From assembly GCF_905220365.1 (NCBI RefSeq), contig NC_061129.1:12524803-12588802 (forward strand): 64,000 bases of DNA, given 5' to 3'. Both the position numbers and the translations under genes were made by a program. Source of the DNA: Vanessa cardui (lineage: Eukaryota; Arthropoda; Insecta; Lepidoptera; Nymphalidae). How positions within the stretch are numbered: the stretch's first letter is position 1; each line of letters begins with the position of its first letter. Of this stretch, positions 35,066 through 47,057 are shown piece after piece. Below the pieces are notes generated by a model. That model worked only from the letters and a program-made list of their open reading frames with translations. It did not search any database and had not been told where the DNA came from.

Positions 35066-35984
35066 TATATTATATATAATAAACTAGTATATAATAATCT
35101 TATATTTAATAATTCTTTACAAGGCTGGATTTAAGTACAAAAAACTACGGTCGTTTAACCCTCATTTATCAGCGTTGATAGAATTGTATAGTTGGAAAGA
35201 ATGTATTTGTTTAGGATAGACATTGCTAAGAGGGACAAATAGTCGCCGCTCTGAACTGTCCTATATATACATAACACACATATACTACTGTTTTTATACC
35301 ATCAAAAATGGCAGTGACATTTAACTCTATATACTAAATCAATTACTTGATAACTTACTATAAGTTTGAAAAAAAATTTAACAAACATTATTGAAGTATC
35401 TATTAAATGGTTTTTACATATTATTTCGGTTTCTTATGGGTTCTTGTTGTCAAAATCTACATATAAAATTAGTTAATATTGTAGGTACTTAAATAACAAT
35501 ACGACATGCAAAATTGTTAAGTGTAAGGTTTAAAAAAGTAACCCATCTGATTCCTTCGTACTCAACCTTGCGCATTTCCAAATTTCATAAAATGTACTTA
35601 ATTTTTTTGTTAGTGAAAGTGTAAAAGACAGAGCTACCATTACATTTATAATATTAGTATAAATTAAAAATAAATCACGATTGATTCGATTCTCAGTATC
35701 ATCGAGCTAATTCATAACCTATAAACATTAAAACAAACACATTATCTTTTATTTACATTAGTAAGATAGATAGATTTATGTCGAGTGAAGACATTAAAAG
35801 CATTTATAGATGTATGTTTTGCGAAACGACCATTATTTCTACTTTACCACTTGACGCTGAAATATGGAGCAATACGGTTGAGTGTTGCGCAGTGACTCAT
35901 GAAATCAATGCTTTTTATATTAACTGCTCACTGGAAATTTTATAAAGAATAAGTAAGTAAAGTGAGCACCACATATTGAGCTAA
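35066..35984. other. AT-rich stretch, nothing recognised
   Basis: No motif-bearing frame. A Helitron-like end trace lies at 35605-35660. Confidence 0.35.
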
Positions 35985-36257
35985 TTTGCTCGAATATAAT
36001 GTTGTCTTAAATTTTCGCGATTATTACACATTTAAATAAAACTAATTATAACGGATGAATCGCGTATATTAATTATTTTTTTTTTTTTTTATTTTTAAAC
36101 ATCCCGACCTATTATCCCGACCTAGTCTACCCGTGACCACGAACACTGCAAAGTGCTCGAAACGTCGGGATGTTTAAAAATAAAAAAATAAATAAATAAA
36201 TAATTAATATACGCGATTCATCCGTTATAATTAGTTTTATTTAATTTGCTCGAATAT
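35985..36257. mobile_element. Minimal Penelope-like inverted-repeat element with target duplication
   Basis: The element proper is 35998-36244 (247 bp), flanked by a perfect 13-bp duplication TTTGCTCGAATAT (35985-35997 and 36245-36257). Its left 34 bp (35998-36031) are the same one-sided extension found at the left end of the larger PLE unit at 58182. The outer arms are inverted copies beginning TTAAATAAAACTAATTATAA. The left arm is cut short just after CATCCCGAC, and no endonuclease sequence remains. The shared ends and the distinct duplication show an independent insertion of the same element type. Confidence 0.85.
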
Positions 36258-36325
36258 TTTAAGAGAAATTGTATCAGTGATTATCTTGAAGATTGCTAAT
36301 TAAAGTACCATTTATTGAAAACTTG

Positions 36326-36465
36326 TAGTCGCCCTCGGCTTCGCTCAGGCCGTGTCAGGCCACAAAGTAGCCTATGTCTTTATTGGACTTCAAATTTGTT
36401 TCATACTAAATTTCATCACATTCGGTTCAGCGGTTTTGTCAGAGAGTGACAGTAAGACAGAGTTA
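36326..36465 (-). mobile_element. Helitron-like fragment
   Basis: Shares TCGCCCTCGGCTTCGC, AGTAGCCTATGT and a distal ACAGAGTTACT with the 1563-1763 type. Ends are not clear. Confidence 0.4.
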
Positions 36466-36479
36466 CTAGTCTAGTTATC

Positions 36480-37165
36480 AGTCCCGTAAAGACCATTTAA
36501 TTAAACTATTTCCTGGTTTATAACACACTAACTTTAAAATATTTTTAAAATAAGTCAATTGTAGTGGTTATATTCGGCTGTAATTTTTTATGTTGTTTAT
36601 GTTCATACAATATAATTAGGGACAAGTTCATTGTTTTGAATATAAAACCTAAGTTTTTAAATTAAATTCATGTTAAAGTAAGTTTGTTTTAATACTTGTA
36701 CTATGTCAAGTATTAAGAAAATCAACTTTATTTTCTTAAAATGTTAGAAAATAACAACGACAACAGATTTAAGTTTACGAAGTGAATTTTGGTTTACTTT
36801 TTAAACGATAGCTTATTTAAATTTTTACTAAATTGTTAGCATATTTATTTTAATATGATCATATTTTATTGTTTTAATGTATTAAAGTATTATCAGCATA
36901 AATAATTCGATTTAAATAGTTGTTACAATTTGCGTTGATTGTCAACATGCGGTTTTGACTAAATTGTTTTTTAAAATGATCGAAACCGGATGTTGCTACA
37001 GTCGAAGGAGGGGCGTGTAAACATTAAATACTAGGAGTAAGCCTAGAAATGGTCATTCTTACTTTAATCGTCGAATTGGAAGGATCGTAAACCACTTCAG
37101 GAGAGATAAAGTATTGATTGTGAGGAGAGTTTTTGTATTATTCCAACAATATAATACAAGACACT
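36480..37165. other. AT-rich stretch, nothing recognised
   Basis: No gene, repeat family or hairpin identified. Confidence 0.35.
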
Positions 37166-38023
37166 AAATCAAAATCAAAATCAAAATCAAAATAAACTTT
37201 ATTCAAGTAGGCTTTTATAAGCACTTTTGAATCGTCATTTTACAATTAAGTGAAGCTACCACCGGTTCGGAAAGTAGATTCTACCGAGAAGAACCGGCAA
37301 GAAACTCAGTAGTTACTCTTTTTTAACATTTAAAAAATACAACGTCATGTTAATTAAATACAATTATTACAATTAATGTATCCTGCTTGGAAGTCAACAG
37401 GTATTAACTCCACGCTTTTTTATCATCTACAAAATCTTGTATCGAATAGTATGCTTTTTCTACCAATGTATTTTTAACAAACGATTTGAATTTACTAAAC
37501 GGCAAAGTTAAAAAATTCTACGGAATTTTATTATAGAAACGGATACCTTGCCCCAAGAAGGATCCATTGACTTTGCGGAGTCGGAAACTTGGCGTTATAA
37601 GTTTATCCTTACTTCTAGTGCATATACAATGATTATCACTGATTTTATCAAAGTGATCAATGTTACTGTGAATATACATGATATTGTTGTAAATATATTG
37701 CGACGCAACAGTAAGTATTCCTACTCTGTTAAAAACATCCCGAAGAGAGTCTCTAGCTCCAAGATTATAAATAAACCGAATTGCTCTCTTTTGTAAAATA
37801 AAGACAGATTCAATATCTGCAGCGTTACCCCAAACTAATATGCCATATGACATAATACTGTGAAAATAACCAAAATAAACTAAACGAGCGGTATCAATAT
37901 CAGTTAGTTGTCTAACTTTTCTAACCGCGTATGTTGCGGAGCTGAGTCTTCCTGTTAGGGATGATAAATGAGAAGTCCACTGAAGTCTGGAATCCAATTC
38001 TATTCCTAAAAACACCGTAGTAT
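37166..38023 (-). mobile_element. 5'-truncated LINE with TTTTGAT-type tail
   Basis: On the minus strand, coding sequence is followed by a 3' untranslated region and a tail of about four TTTTGA units (37166-37192). The same 3' region, without coding sequence, recurs at 42687-43013 and in part at 62200-62329. Confidence 0.8.
37518..38015 (-). pseudogene. LINE reverse transcriptase C-terminal part
   Basis: The 165-residue frame begins with FLGIELDSRLQW, the segment that follows the catalytic reverse transcriptase palm in Jockey/CR1-like non-LTR elements. It continues with VYFGYFHSIMSYGILVWGNA, LQKRAIRFIYNLG and LTVASQYIYNN, typical of the thumb and connection region. The catalytic box and the upstream endonuclease are absent because the copy is 5'-truncated at about 38023. 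No internal stop was seen, so the insertion is probably not very old. The ATG is simply an internal methionine; VFL upstream is still coding. Clade assignment within the Jockey/CR1 group is inference. Confidence 0.8.
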
Positions 38024-38215
38024 CAGCTCAGTAGTTAGAAGATTTAAATCTCGAATTCACGAATTCGAATCCCGGTAAGTTAAGTATTTTGTACATTATC
38101 ATACCATCTCGTGCGAAACCTAGTTAAGTGGGATTCTGCCATTTATGTAACCACTAACCAAATAGCTCCTCGCAATAGGAGTGCCGTGACTGAGAAATTT
38201 ACGGACTGATATTTT
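38024..38215 (+). repeat. tRNA-SINE-like sequence
   Basis: Begins TATCAGCTCAGTAGTTAGA and has a B-box-like GAATTCGAATCCCGG 40 bp later, the layout of a tRNA-derived SINE head. The body contains AGCTCCTCGCAATAGGAGTG. It abuts the LINE truncation point. Confidence 0.5.
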
Positions 38216-39837
38216 ATTACTACTATAACCCGAATAAGTGTAATATCCCCTGCTTGTAATAGCTTTGGCAATAGAATACACCCTCCGTTCAGTGTCGGTT
38301 AATTTCTAATTATGTGATGTCATGAACGAATATTAGAGGCGTTGAAACGTAAATTGAAGTTTATGAGCAATAATAATAGTAATATCCGCAATGTGATAGT
38401 AAAATCGTATTGCTATTGTATCCTAGTATTGTAACACTATAATTTTACGAATAAACTAAGTTTATTACATTGTCGGATATTGATTTGAAGTTTAATCATA
38501 ACCGGTTTACTTTGTGAAAATAAAAATAAATTGTGATCAATAACAAACAGTAATATAAACAAGATTTACAGTTATATGGTTTTTTGTCAACAGATATGTA
38601 GCTTTTTCACGATTTTGCTGCACTATAGGTAATTTTGTACAACTAAATATCGCTTAAGGAATTAATAATTAGTAGTTTTATAAAATTAACTTAACTTAAC
38701 TTTAATTTAATAACATAACATAAAGCTTAATTTCATTCATACATTTTCTTAGTCTTCGTCAATACCATGGTGCAATCGTAATTATTGAAGACGAATGTTT
38801 TGAACTGAAATGACGATGCCAAATATAATAAACTATAAATTCATACTGTAAATTTATGTATCCACGCTTCGGCTGAGTTCTGCAGAACTATTGCTATGTC
38901 TATTCCAAAAACTTAAGGTAGTTCAACCTGCTGTAGAGCGAACTATAAAATTAGAAATTACATCGGATCGGAGGTTATTACGCCTATAAACTGCTAATTC
39001 AGTACACCAAAATGGCAATGGACTAGTAATGACTAGCATATGCCAAAGAACTGGTGACTGTCGGAGCTGATGAGGCCATAAAAGAAACTGCGGCTTGGAT
39101 ATATCTGGCCCACGATACGGAAGATGGATAACATGCAGTTAAATTACCTAAACGATTGGTAAAAAAAAGAAATTGAATTGAGACTTATACGATATTTCAT
39201 ATGATATAAAAATAATGTAAACAGATATGTGCGTTTTAAATAAGCATATGTTCAGAAATGAGCAACCGGTACACTAAGAAACGTATTCGATATCAGGAAG
39301 ATGTCAGAGGCAGGCAAGTATTTCCATTTCAAACATCATAAATCGTATTTGTTTGAACGAATACACTTTTCACAATTTTACCCGAGTTCATTTCCTTTCC
39401 TTCGGGGGTTTTACGAGCAATCTGGGATACCTTTCACCTTTGGTAAATAATATTTTTTGCAAGATACTCGCTGCTTCCTTTAAGAACGAACATGACCCAG
39501 TAAGAGCAAAAGGGCCTATAATTTTGGTACACGCTTTTCTTTGAAAAATATAACAAATCTATTCGCTTTGTGGTAAGGCTTTGGTCAAGAACATTTGAGA
39601 ATTAACAATATTGAGATTTGATTAAATATAACAATGCCTATGGATATGGGCACTGTCTTAATTGAAACCGTCCTTAGGTGAACTTCACAGTAAAGATTAT
39701 AGATAATAATGCAACATAAATTCTGACCAATTGGGTTAATGTTCGCCCCGTACAAAATATAGGTAAGTATTATGTTTATTTATAGATAAAATCAGAAATA
39801 TATGCGTCACCTGTAAAATAAGATTTCATGTACCTTA
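38216..39837. other. Unique-looking DNA with a possible decayed coding patch
   Basis: At about 39030-39180 the plus strand reads AYAKELVTVGADEAIKETAA followed by WIYLAHDTEDG, a stop, then HAVKLPKR. This protein-like composition is broken by stops on both sides. I recognise no family; it could be a processed pseudogene or a TE remnant. Confidence 0.25.
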
Positions 39838-39980
39838 TGCCTGCAGTTACTGGGTCACTCATAATTCAAACTGGAACATAACTTTACTAAGTATTGCTGT
39901 TTGGTGACAGATTAACTGATCAGTGGGAAGTATCTACATATGTGGATTCGTACGTAACCCAACCAACAAGTACCATTTAG
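39838..39980 (-). repeat. Degenerate SINE family B fragment
   Basis: Contains ATGCCTGCAGTTACTGGGTC, ACTTTACTAAGTATTGCTGT and GTATCTACATATGTGGATTC, corresponding in order to family B. Confidence 0.45.
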
Positions 39981-41209
39981 TAGTACTTAGGCACCATTTA
40001 GATACAGAAAAATGATTTTTCGGCTAAAGTTTTTGTTGTTGTATATGAGTCTACCGAAGCCACTTATTTCGTTTGTACACATCACACTCTTTTAAAGATT
40101 GGGAGAGCTCGTCCAACTTTATGTTCAAGACTCTCTAACGAGATAGGGAGAATTTGCTCTCTTAAATAGAAAAATTGTAAGGTCGTTTCTATCAGAAAAA
40201 TATTTGTTAAATTAAATTGAAGCAATGAAAGCGCTTCATTATAAATGTTCCTGCGCTTTACTTTTTTATTTTTTTTATTTTGTTGAATACCTTGGTACCC
40301 AATTTACAGCGTTGGCGGAAAAATCGGAAGCAAAAAAACGTCGCAAGTATTTATCTCCAAATGATATCATTGTTTGAGACTGAAGCGCTTGGAGTTACTA
40401 ATATAAAATGTTTTTCATACACCATTCTGAAAACTAATAGATCCAAAGAAATCTGAACTGTTATTTGTTGATGTCAGCTGATTTGGTATAGACGGCCAAT
40501 GAGCGTTCAATATTCAGTCAGATCAGTAAATCTGATTTTGACAAAAGTGTCATATTTTGAAATAATTATATTATGGTTGTAATTTGGTTTAATATAACAT
40601 ATTTCATATAAATCATAAATGTTAAGCTATTAAAAAATAGTACAATTTTCTACCATGAAAATAACAAAAAATTGTCTTATTAAATTTATTTTTATTTACA
40701 AAAAAAACTCATTGTACTTAATATTTTTTTAATGTTATTGAAGGGTTATTAGGAGCATAAAAGCAACATGAACACAGAACACATTTTTATGTGTGGTGTT
40801 GACATTATCCTTGATATGATAATTATAGTCTATCATTTATATCAGAGTGTGTTATAGGTGTTGTATATTTACTATTAACTCCGGTCAACAGGATATCATG
40901 ATTATTTTTATATATTGGTCTGACCCATGCAAATCAGTTTCTAATTAATAAGTTACTAGTTTTCAGTTCGGTTATATTCTATTGTGCTACTACATATATT
41001 TTCAATATGAGTTAAATCCTATACACAAATTGTATGATAAGTTACTGTGATATGTATTCTAAAGTAGAACTTACAATAAACGAAATTATATCCTCATGGT
41101 CAGGTAAACCGCTTTTGGTGCCGTTAATCTATACATGCGTTAGACGTATTTCTATTATGTAATTAAATAATGGGTATATTTTCAAGCAAATTAGTTACAA
41201 GGATAATAA
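39981..41209. other. AT-rich stretch, nothing recognised
   Basis: No gene or repeat family recognised. Confidence 0.35.
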
Positions 41210-41463
41210 TAACACATGGGCCACCTTATGGTAAGAGGTCACCATCACTCATAGACAATGGCGCTGTAAGAAATATAACTATTCCTTACATCGTAATACG
41301 CCACCAACCTTGGGAACTAAGATGCTATGTCCATTGTGCCTGTAGTTACACTGGCTCACTCATCCTTCAAACCGGAACACAACAATACTGCGTACTGTTT
41401 TTATCGGTAGAATATCTGATGAGTGGGTGGTACCTACCCAGGCGGGCTTGCACAAAGCCACCA
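41210..41463 (-). repeat. SINE family B copy, tail-truncated
   Basis: Aligned by eye with 22020-22322 from CACATGGGCCACCTTATGG to ACCTACCCAGGCGGGCTTGC. The poly(A)/poly(T) end is missing. Confidence 0.7.
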
Positions 41464-42238
41464 AGAGATGTGCGATGTATGAGTGAGATGGAAAATGTGT
41501 GTCTATTAGAGGTACTTAATACTTAATTGCCGGTTTAGCGAGCAACTTCGAAATGTAATTTTAATACACCCTCTGCGCGCGCCTCATAAAGATTAACTCT
41601 TGTATATATTTTTTAAAAACTAGACGAATGAATTACTGTAATAATGTAGTAACATTATTATTTACATTGATGTTTATATAAAATAATGTAATACACTTTA
41701 AATAATGTTATAAAGGAATCATTATATCGTTTTATTTGAAACAGTTATAATATGTATATATGTCGAAGCAAAAAAGTTTAATTAGGATTTATTTATTTTT
41801 TTATTTTACATGCTGGCAACGTCAGTATGAAATAGAGCACATGACAGCTGAAATGTCATGTTCCAGGGTATATCGAAAAGAGAGATACTGTGAACTTGAA
41901 TGACTAGACTGATATTTCGAATATCATTTCTGATAACGAGTTAATGCCTTACTCATTATTGTATACATATATTTATTTATTAATTAAAACAATTAGAGTA
42001 TAGTACAAATTATATTCTCTCATTTTAAAAACAAGAATGTATAGATATAACTTAAAAAAAAAAAACAATTAATATGTTCTACTAATTCTCATTCGCTCAT
42101 TCGTTATCATTCGAATCGATCCGAAGCCCTATCCCATCAATCGTACAGCAATATCCGCTGCGCGATCACCTATGTGTACCTCAGTAATTAGTATGCTTGT
42201 TTCATTTATATCAGAGTTTGTTTTACTTTGTAATTTTA
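41464..42238. other. AT-rich stretch, nothing recognised
   Basis: A small hairpin ACATGACA/TGTCATGT lies at about 41839-41862. Nothing else was identified. Confidence 0.35.
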
Positions 42239-42515
42239 CTAGCTGTGCCCGCGACCTTGTACGCTTTTGAATGTAACTAAAAAAAAACAACGCAGCCTAA
42301 GTTACTCCTTATCATATCAGTTATCTGCCAGTAAAAGTCCAGTCAAAATCGGTCCAGTCGTTCCAGAGATTAGCCGGAACAAACAGTCAGACAGTCAAAA
42401 ATTGTAAAAAATGTTATTTTGGTATACGTAACGTGTATACATACATATACTTTCAGTAAAATAGGGCTATTTTAATATTGCAAACAGACACTCCAATTTT
42501 TATTATATGTATAGA
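42239..42515 (-). mobile_element. Complete non-autonomous Helitron-like element, family H1
   Basis: On the minus strand it begins TCTATACATATAATAAAAAT and ends GGTCGCGGGCACAGCTAG, flanked by A and T. At 277 bp it is the most complete H1 copy in the window, with relatives at 3050, 4380, 27540 and 60181. Confidence 0.7.
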
Positions 42516-42686
42516 TAGATTAGTGAAGTGAATTTGGTCCGGTTTGGAATGAGTAGTATAAGGGTCTACATAAAATAATTACATCGTAATACTTATTATA
42601 ACAAATATTGTTTCACGCAGCGAAGGCTGTAACACCTCCCATCATAATCATTGTCGTAATACTTCAGACAATTTATATATAACCGT

Positions 42687-43013
42687 AATCAAATAAAATC
42701 AAAATAAACTTTATTCTTTTACAAGCACTTTTAAATCGTCATTTAACAATTAAGTGAAGCTACCACCGGTTCGAAAAGTAGATTCTACCGTCAAGAAACT
42801 CAGTAGTTACTCTTTTTAAACATTTAAAAAATACAATTAACTAATAGTTAAAAACAATTATAAATGTATGTAATATATCCTGCCTGGAAGTCAACGGGTA
42901 TTAATTCTACGCTTTTTTATCATCTACAAAATATTGTATCGAATAATATGCCTTTTTTCCTAATGTATTTTTTAAACGATTTGAATTTACGAAACGGCAA
43001 AGTTAAAAATGTA
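42687..43013 (-). mobile_element. LINE 3' untranslated fragment
   Basis: Matches the 3' untranslated region and TTTTGAT tail of the LINE at 37166, including GAAGCTACCACCGGTTCG and GCTTTTTTATCATCTACAAA. Truncated at the point where coding sequence would begin. Confidence 0.75.
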
Positions 43014-43402
43014 ACATTATAAGCTACCTCATCAATCATATTATCTATTGACGGAAGTCTTATGAAAATCCATTTCGTAGTTTTTTGGATTATCCTAAGC
43101 GTGATAATCCACACACATATGTAAAAATATAAAGTCTTCACCACAACAACATATACTACTAAACATACTAATACCTACGGTACACCATAATACATACACC
43201 GGTGAGGTATTAGTATACGTACATCTGATGATGCTAATAATCTAAAGATAAAATTTAATTTTCAGAATCAGGAAAAAAATTACGTAGTATTGAGTTATAG
43301 TCATTAACGACCGTGATGCTATTTGCCATCACGGTACAAGAATCAGTCCCCCCAAGGCGACCAATGAATTATCGTTTTGATATGAAATATATAACTTTTT
43401 TT

Positions 43403-43640
43403 GACGACCTTCGTGGTCGAGTGGTGTGTACACCGGTTTACATGGGTACCCCACTCAGAGGTTCCAGGTTCGATTCCCGGCCGAGACAATGTAGATTATC
43501 ATTAGTTTTCTATGTTGTCTTGGGTCTGGGTGTTTGTGGTACCGTCGTTACTTCCGATTTTCGATAACACAAGTGCTTTAGCTACTTACATTGGGATCAG
43601 AGTAATTTATGTGATGTTGTTTCATATTTATTATTATTTA
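43403..43640 (+). repeat. tRNA-derived SINE, family C (copy 1)
   Basis: The head has an A-box-like TGGTCGAGTGGTGTG and a B-box GGTTCGATTCC about 50 bp later. The following body (TTCTATGTTGTCTTGGGTCT ... GATGTTGTTT) and TTA-rich tail recur at 45626-45830. The shared body rules out a simple tRNA gene. Confidence 0.75.
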
Positions 43641-43748
43641 TTATCTATATTTTAAAACGTTTATCGTACTAAAAAAGTATCTGGTATTATTTTATACTTA
43701 TATCTTTTACTTATTAATGTAAGTAGGAAAAAAGGTAAACAAACCTTA

Positions 43749-45007
43749 CACCCGTATTTATAGACAAGTAAAAGTAAGTACTTGAGTAAAAGTAATTACT
43801 TAAGTAACAATTTTTATTCTATAGTTAAGTCATTGATCGAAGATAGAACTGTCAAAAGTTAGAATTCTCAGCCAAGTAATAGTCATCGTTTTCTTTACTC
43901 AAGCATTACTTTTGAGGTGAAGTACTATTCTCTCTGTACGTTTTGAGGTTATTTTGTTGAATATTTTGAAAAATGGAAAGTTTGGATGGCATCGAAGAAG
44001 TTTTTGCTGTTGTAGACAATAATATATTAGAAGAAATAGAAGTGCCTGAACCTAGAAATCCCAAAATTTACTTTCGTGATGTGGATCCATTTAATGACTA
44101 TTCGGAGGATTGTTTTAAGAAGAGGTTTCGTTTCTCCAAAAATGTTGTGATTCATATAATTTTACCAATAATATTAGGCTTTTTAGAATCAGAGACACAA
44201 AGAGGGCTTCCTATAACCCCACTGTGTCAGTTGCTTACTGCGTTACGTTTTTATGCTACTGGAAGCTTCTAAATTGTATGTGGAGACATCATGCATATTT
44301 CTCAATCGACAGTGTTGTTGTTGTGACAGTTTGTTTGCAGGTTAGGATTGTATCATATTTTTGAATGAAATTTAAAAATAAATCCTTTTCTAAAGTAGAA
44401 AACGGTCTTTTTCTATCAGTTTCTTGCATTTTAAAATTAACGCAGTATAGATAATAAGATATACTTTATTGGCAAAAAGGTATTCAGAAATAAATTCAAT
44501 GCACCGACACGATAGGGACTTTTTTTAAGAAAGAAATGAATGCATAACCTTTCTAAGTAAAAAATCACGAGTCGTCATATAACCCGGAGGTAAAAGTAAA
44601 CATTTAAATTTGGTAAGGTTATATCATGTCAAACGTTTTGTCTCTCCTTACATTATTTTTTGTACCGATTAAATTATTATTTAATTTGTACAAATAGATA
44701 TACTTTAAATAACTCTATTACTAATATGAATATCAAATAAAGTAAAATCCAAAAGGTTATTGCTAGATCGTGTTAAATAATCTAGATTTTATGTTTACCT
44801 ATTAATGAAACGAAACGCAGGCGCGAAGTGTTGCCACATAGAATTCACAACTAAACGTCAAGTATGACTAAAACATTTGCTCAAGTAAGTAATGGGTGTT
44901 GCTCGACTATAGAATATAATTTGGTAATTAAGAATTCTAATCTCAAGTAATGACTTCATTAAGAAATTACTTAGCATCAAGTAGTTACTTGTCTATAAAT
45001 ACGGGTG
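43749..45007 (+). mobile_element. PIF/Harbinger DNA transposon, defective
   Basis: The 1259-bp element has about 22-bp terminal inverted repeats (CACCCGTATTTATAGACA...) flanked by the 3-bp duplication TTA (43746-43748, 45008-45010), the signature of PIF/Harbinger. Subterminal regions are rich in AAGTA/TACTT strings in both orientations, possible transposase-binding sites. It encodes only the N-terminal part of a transposase. Most of the DDE domain and any second Myb/MADF-like protein are missing. Confidence 0.9.
43973..44272 (+). pseudogene. Harbinger transposase N-terminus, with premature stop
   Basis: The 99-codon frame contains DVDPFNDYSEDCFKKRFRFS, then LPITPLCQLLTALRFYATGS, the well-known N-terminal blocks of HARBI1-like transposases. 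The frame ends in TAA directly after GSF, and the same frame then reads IVCGDIMHISQSTV, the family's next conserved block. A single nonsense change (C-to-T is the simplest guess) therefore broke it before a second stop follows. The catalytic DDE region downstream is not recognisable. The start is the first ATG in the element, 224 bp inside the left end. Confidence 0.85.
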
Positions 45008-45050
45008 TTAGACTTGAGTATTTCAAATGATTTGCTAATAACTCAATTAT

Positions 45051-45078
45051 GAATGAATGAATGAATGAATGAATGAAT
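45051..45078. repeat. GAAT microsatellite
   Basis: About seven tandem GAAT units. Confidence 0.9.
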
Positions 45079-45625
45079 TATACTCTATTGCACACCACAA
45101 ACAAAAACAATAAAAAGAAAGTTACACAAAATTAATAAAATACAAAAACGTAAAATAAAATATAAAAAAATGTAGATTAAAAGTGTAGTATATTGTACAC
45201 GACTAAAATTTTATGATTAAAACATATTTATTTATTACATGGCACACATTTAACGACTTTTTTCAATTTTAATTTTACTTCAAAATTTCAAAATCCTGTT
45301 AAGAGTCGCTGAGGTCCGAAACGCCTTTTTTCGGAAATCCATAGTGAATAACATAGAATCAATCTCTCAACCAATCATGAAATCGCGCCAATTTACTATC
45401 AAATGTTGCTTATTTGACTTTTTTACTTTTATGGTTCGAATACAGGATACGAACTACCTATATCCCAAAATACACTTAGTCTGAAATAGCAAAACTCGTG
45501 TAATATACACGAAATAACATAATTATAAGCTCTTTGGATAATGTACAATACTGAGGTGGTAAAAGACGGACGACGTATACGTGTGTTACATTTTGATATG
45601 ATGGTTTGTCTGGTTGTCATGAGTT

Positions 45626-45830
45626 CGTCACTTCGAGGCCCAGGGTTCGATTCCCGGCCGAGTCGATGCAGAAAAAAAGTTCATGAATTTTCTATGTTGT
45701 CTTGCGTCTGGGCGTTTTGATACCGTCATTACTTCTGATTTTCCATAAACCAACTGCTTTACCTACTTACATTGGGAGCAGAATAATGTATGTGATGTTG
45801 TCCAATATTTATTTATTTATTTACCAGATA
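45626..45830 (+). repeat. tRNA-derived SINE, family C (copy 2), head diverged
   Basis: Shares GGTTCGATTCCCGGCCGAGT and the body to GATGTTGTCC with 43403-43640. The A-box half is not alignable. Confidence 0.7.
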
Positions 45831-46775
45831 TTTAACTTCAGCAAAAGATTTATAAATACATAATGAGCAGAAGGAAGTTCTTGATGCTAGCCTGAGTTCA
45901 AACCTTCCAGTTAACCAGGTAAGAATTGTAAAGCTATTTTAGAATATTTCTTTTTTCTCTAGAGGAAAGGGACAAACAGTAGACTGACTCAATAATGAAT
46001 TAATTATCAAATTAGAATTGATCAGCGTTGTGGGAAAACTCCCAGATAAAGTTGAAATATCGCTGTTGTTTAGAAGAAGAAAAGTAATTGATAGTTAATG
46101 TTCGTATTGTTTTTAGTTAATAATTTCGAACATGTTTACGATATACCAGATCGAAACCTATCCTTAAGTTCCTTATGTTTATAAACGAGATATTTCGATA
46201 TTAAATCCAAAAAAAAATCAATGAAATGAAGTTTAATGCGCGGCCATGTTTGACACTACTAGCAATAAATTAGTAATAATGGATGCTAAGTTTTGTTCAT
46301 TTCAACCGAGCGAAGATGACTTTTCATGATCATTTTTGAGGATAGATGGAAAAAAGAACGAGAGGAACAACTCTTGGAAAGTGTCTCTCACCGCTATAGA
46401 CATCAGCAACATGGATGCTTACAGGTTACCTTTAAGGCAAGAGTAAGCTTGAAGGTTCCCAAATTTCGGACTGATCTTATTATTTTTTTCCGAAATCGCT
46501 GCTGTGATTAGTTAATTAGATAGAAAGGCGATTTCCCTTTTCCTCTTGGCAGCTGGATAAGTAATTACGTTATTCTCCTTATTGTTAATTAATGAAACAA
46601 TCAATAATATAGTAGTTGCTTGTGCAATATCATGATGTAATTTATTTACACATTACAATATTAATAAAGTAATATTCTCAGTTATGTTGTTCGTTAAACA
46701 AATATCAAACTCGATCCTAACTTCTCGCACAATTAATTTAAATGGCATGAGATCGGAGTTGAGTTTTGTTTATTG
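45831..46775. other. AT-rich stretch, nothing recognised
   Basis: A possible B-box-like string (GAGTTCAAACC) lies at 45894. A 61-codon frame at 46326-46511 has no recognisable motif. Confidence 0.35.
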
Positions 46776-47057
46776 TAACAGCCTGTAAATTTCCCACAGC
46801 TGGCCTATCTTTCCTCCTATCTTCTTCCATTAAGGAGAGTGTTTGGAACGTATTCCACCACGCTGTTCCAATGCGGGTTGGTGGAATGCACATGTGGCAG
46901 AATTTTGATGAAATTAGACACATGCAGGTTCCTTCACGATGTTTTCCTTCACCGCTGAGAATAAGATGAATTATAAACACAAATTAAGCAAGTATAGTAG
47001 TGTTGCTTGCCTGGGTTTGAACCCGCAATCATCGGTTAAGATGCACGCGTTCTAACA
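46776..47057 (-). repeat. SINE family A (copy 5), head truncated
   Basis: Well-kept tail and centre. The family order breaks off at GCACGCGTTCTAAC (47044-47057), so the outer tRNA-like A-box part is missing. Confidence 0.8.

Noticed and set aside
37166..37192. Short regularly repeated TCAAAA units, considered as a satellite or CRISPR-like array
   Set aside because: It is the tail of the LINE on the minus strand; no array with unique spacers occurs in the window.
43403..43490. Possible tRNA gene with A and B boxes
   Set aside because: The downstream body recurs at 45626-45830, so this is a SINE head; the cloverleaf is not convincing.
46738..46980. 80-codon minus-strand frame and similar frames starting MFIIHL at 602-895 and 18296-18493
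   Set aside because: Chance translations of SINE family A; the recurrence reflects the repeat, not a gene family.
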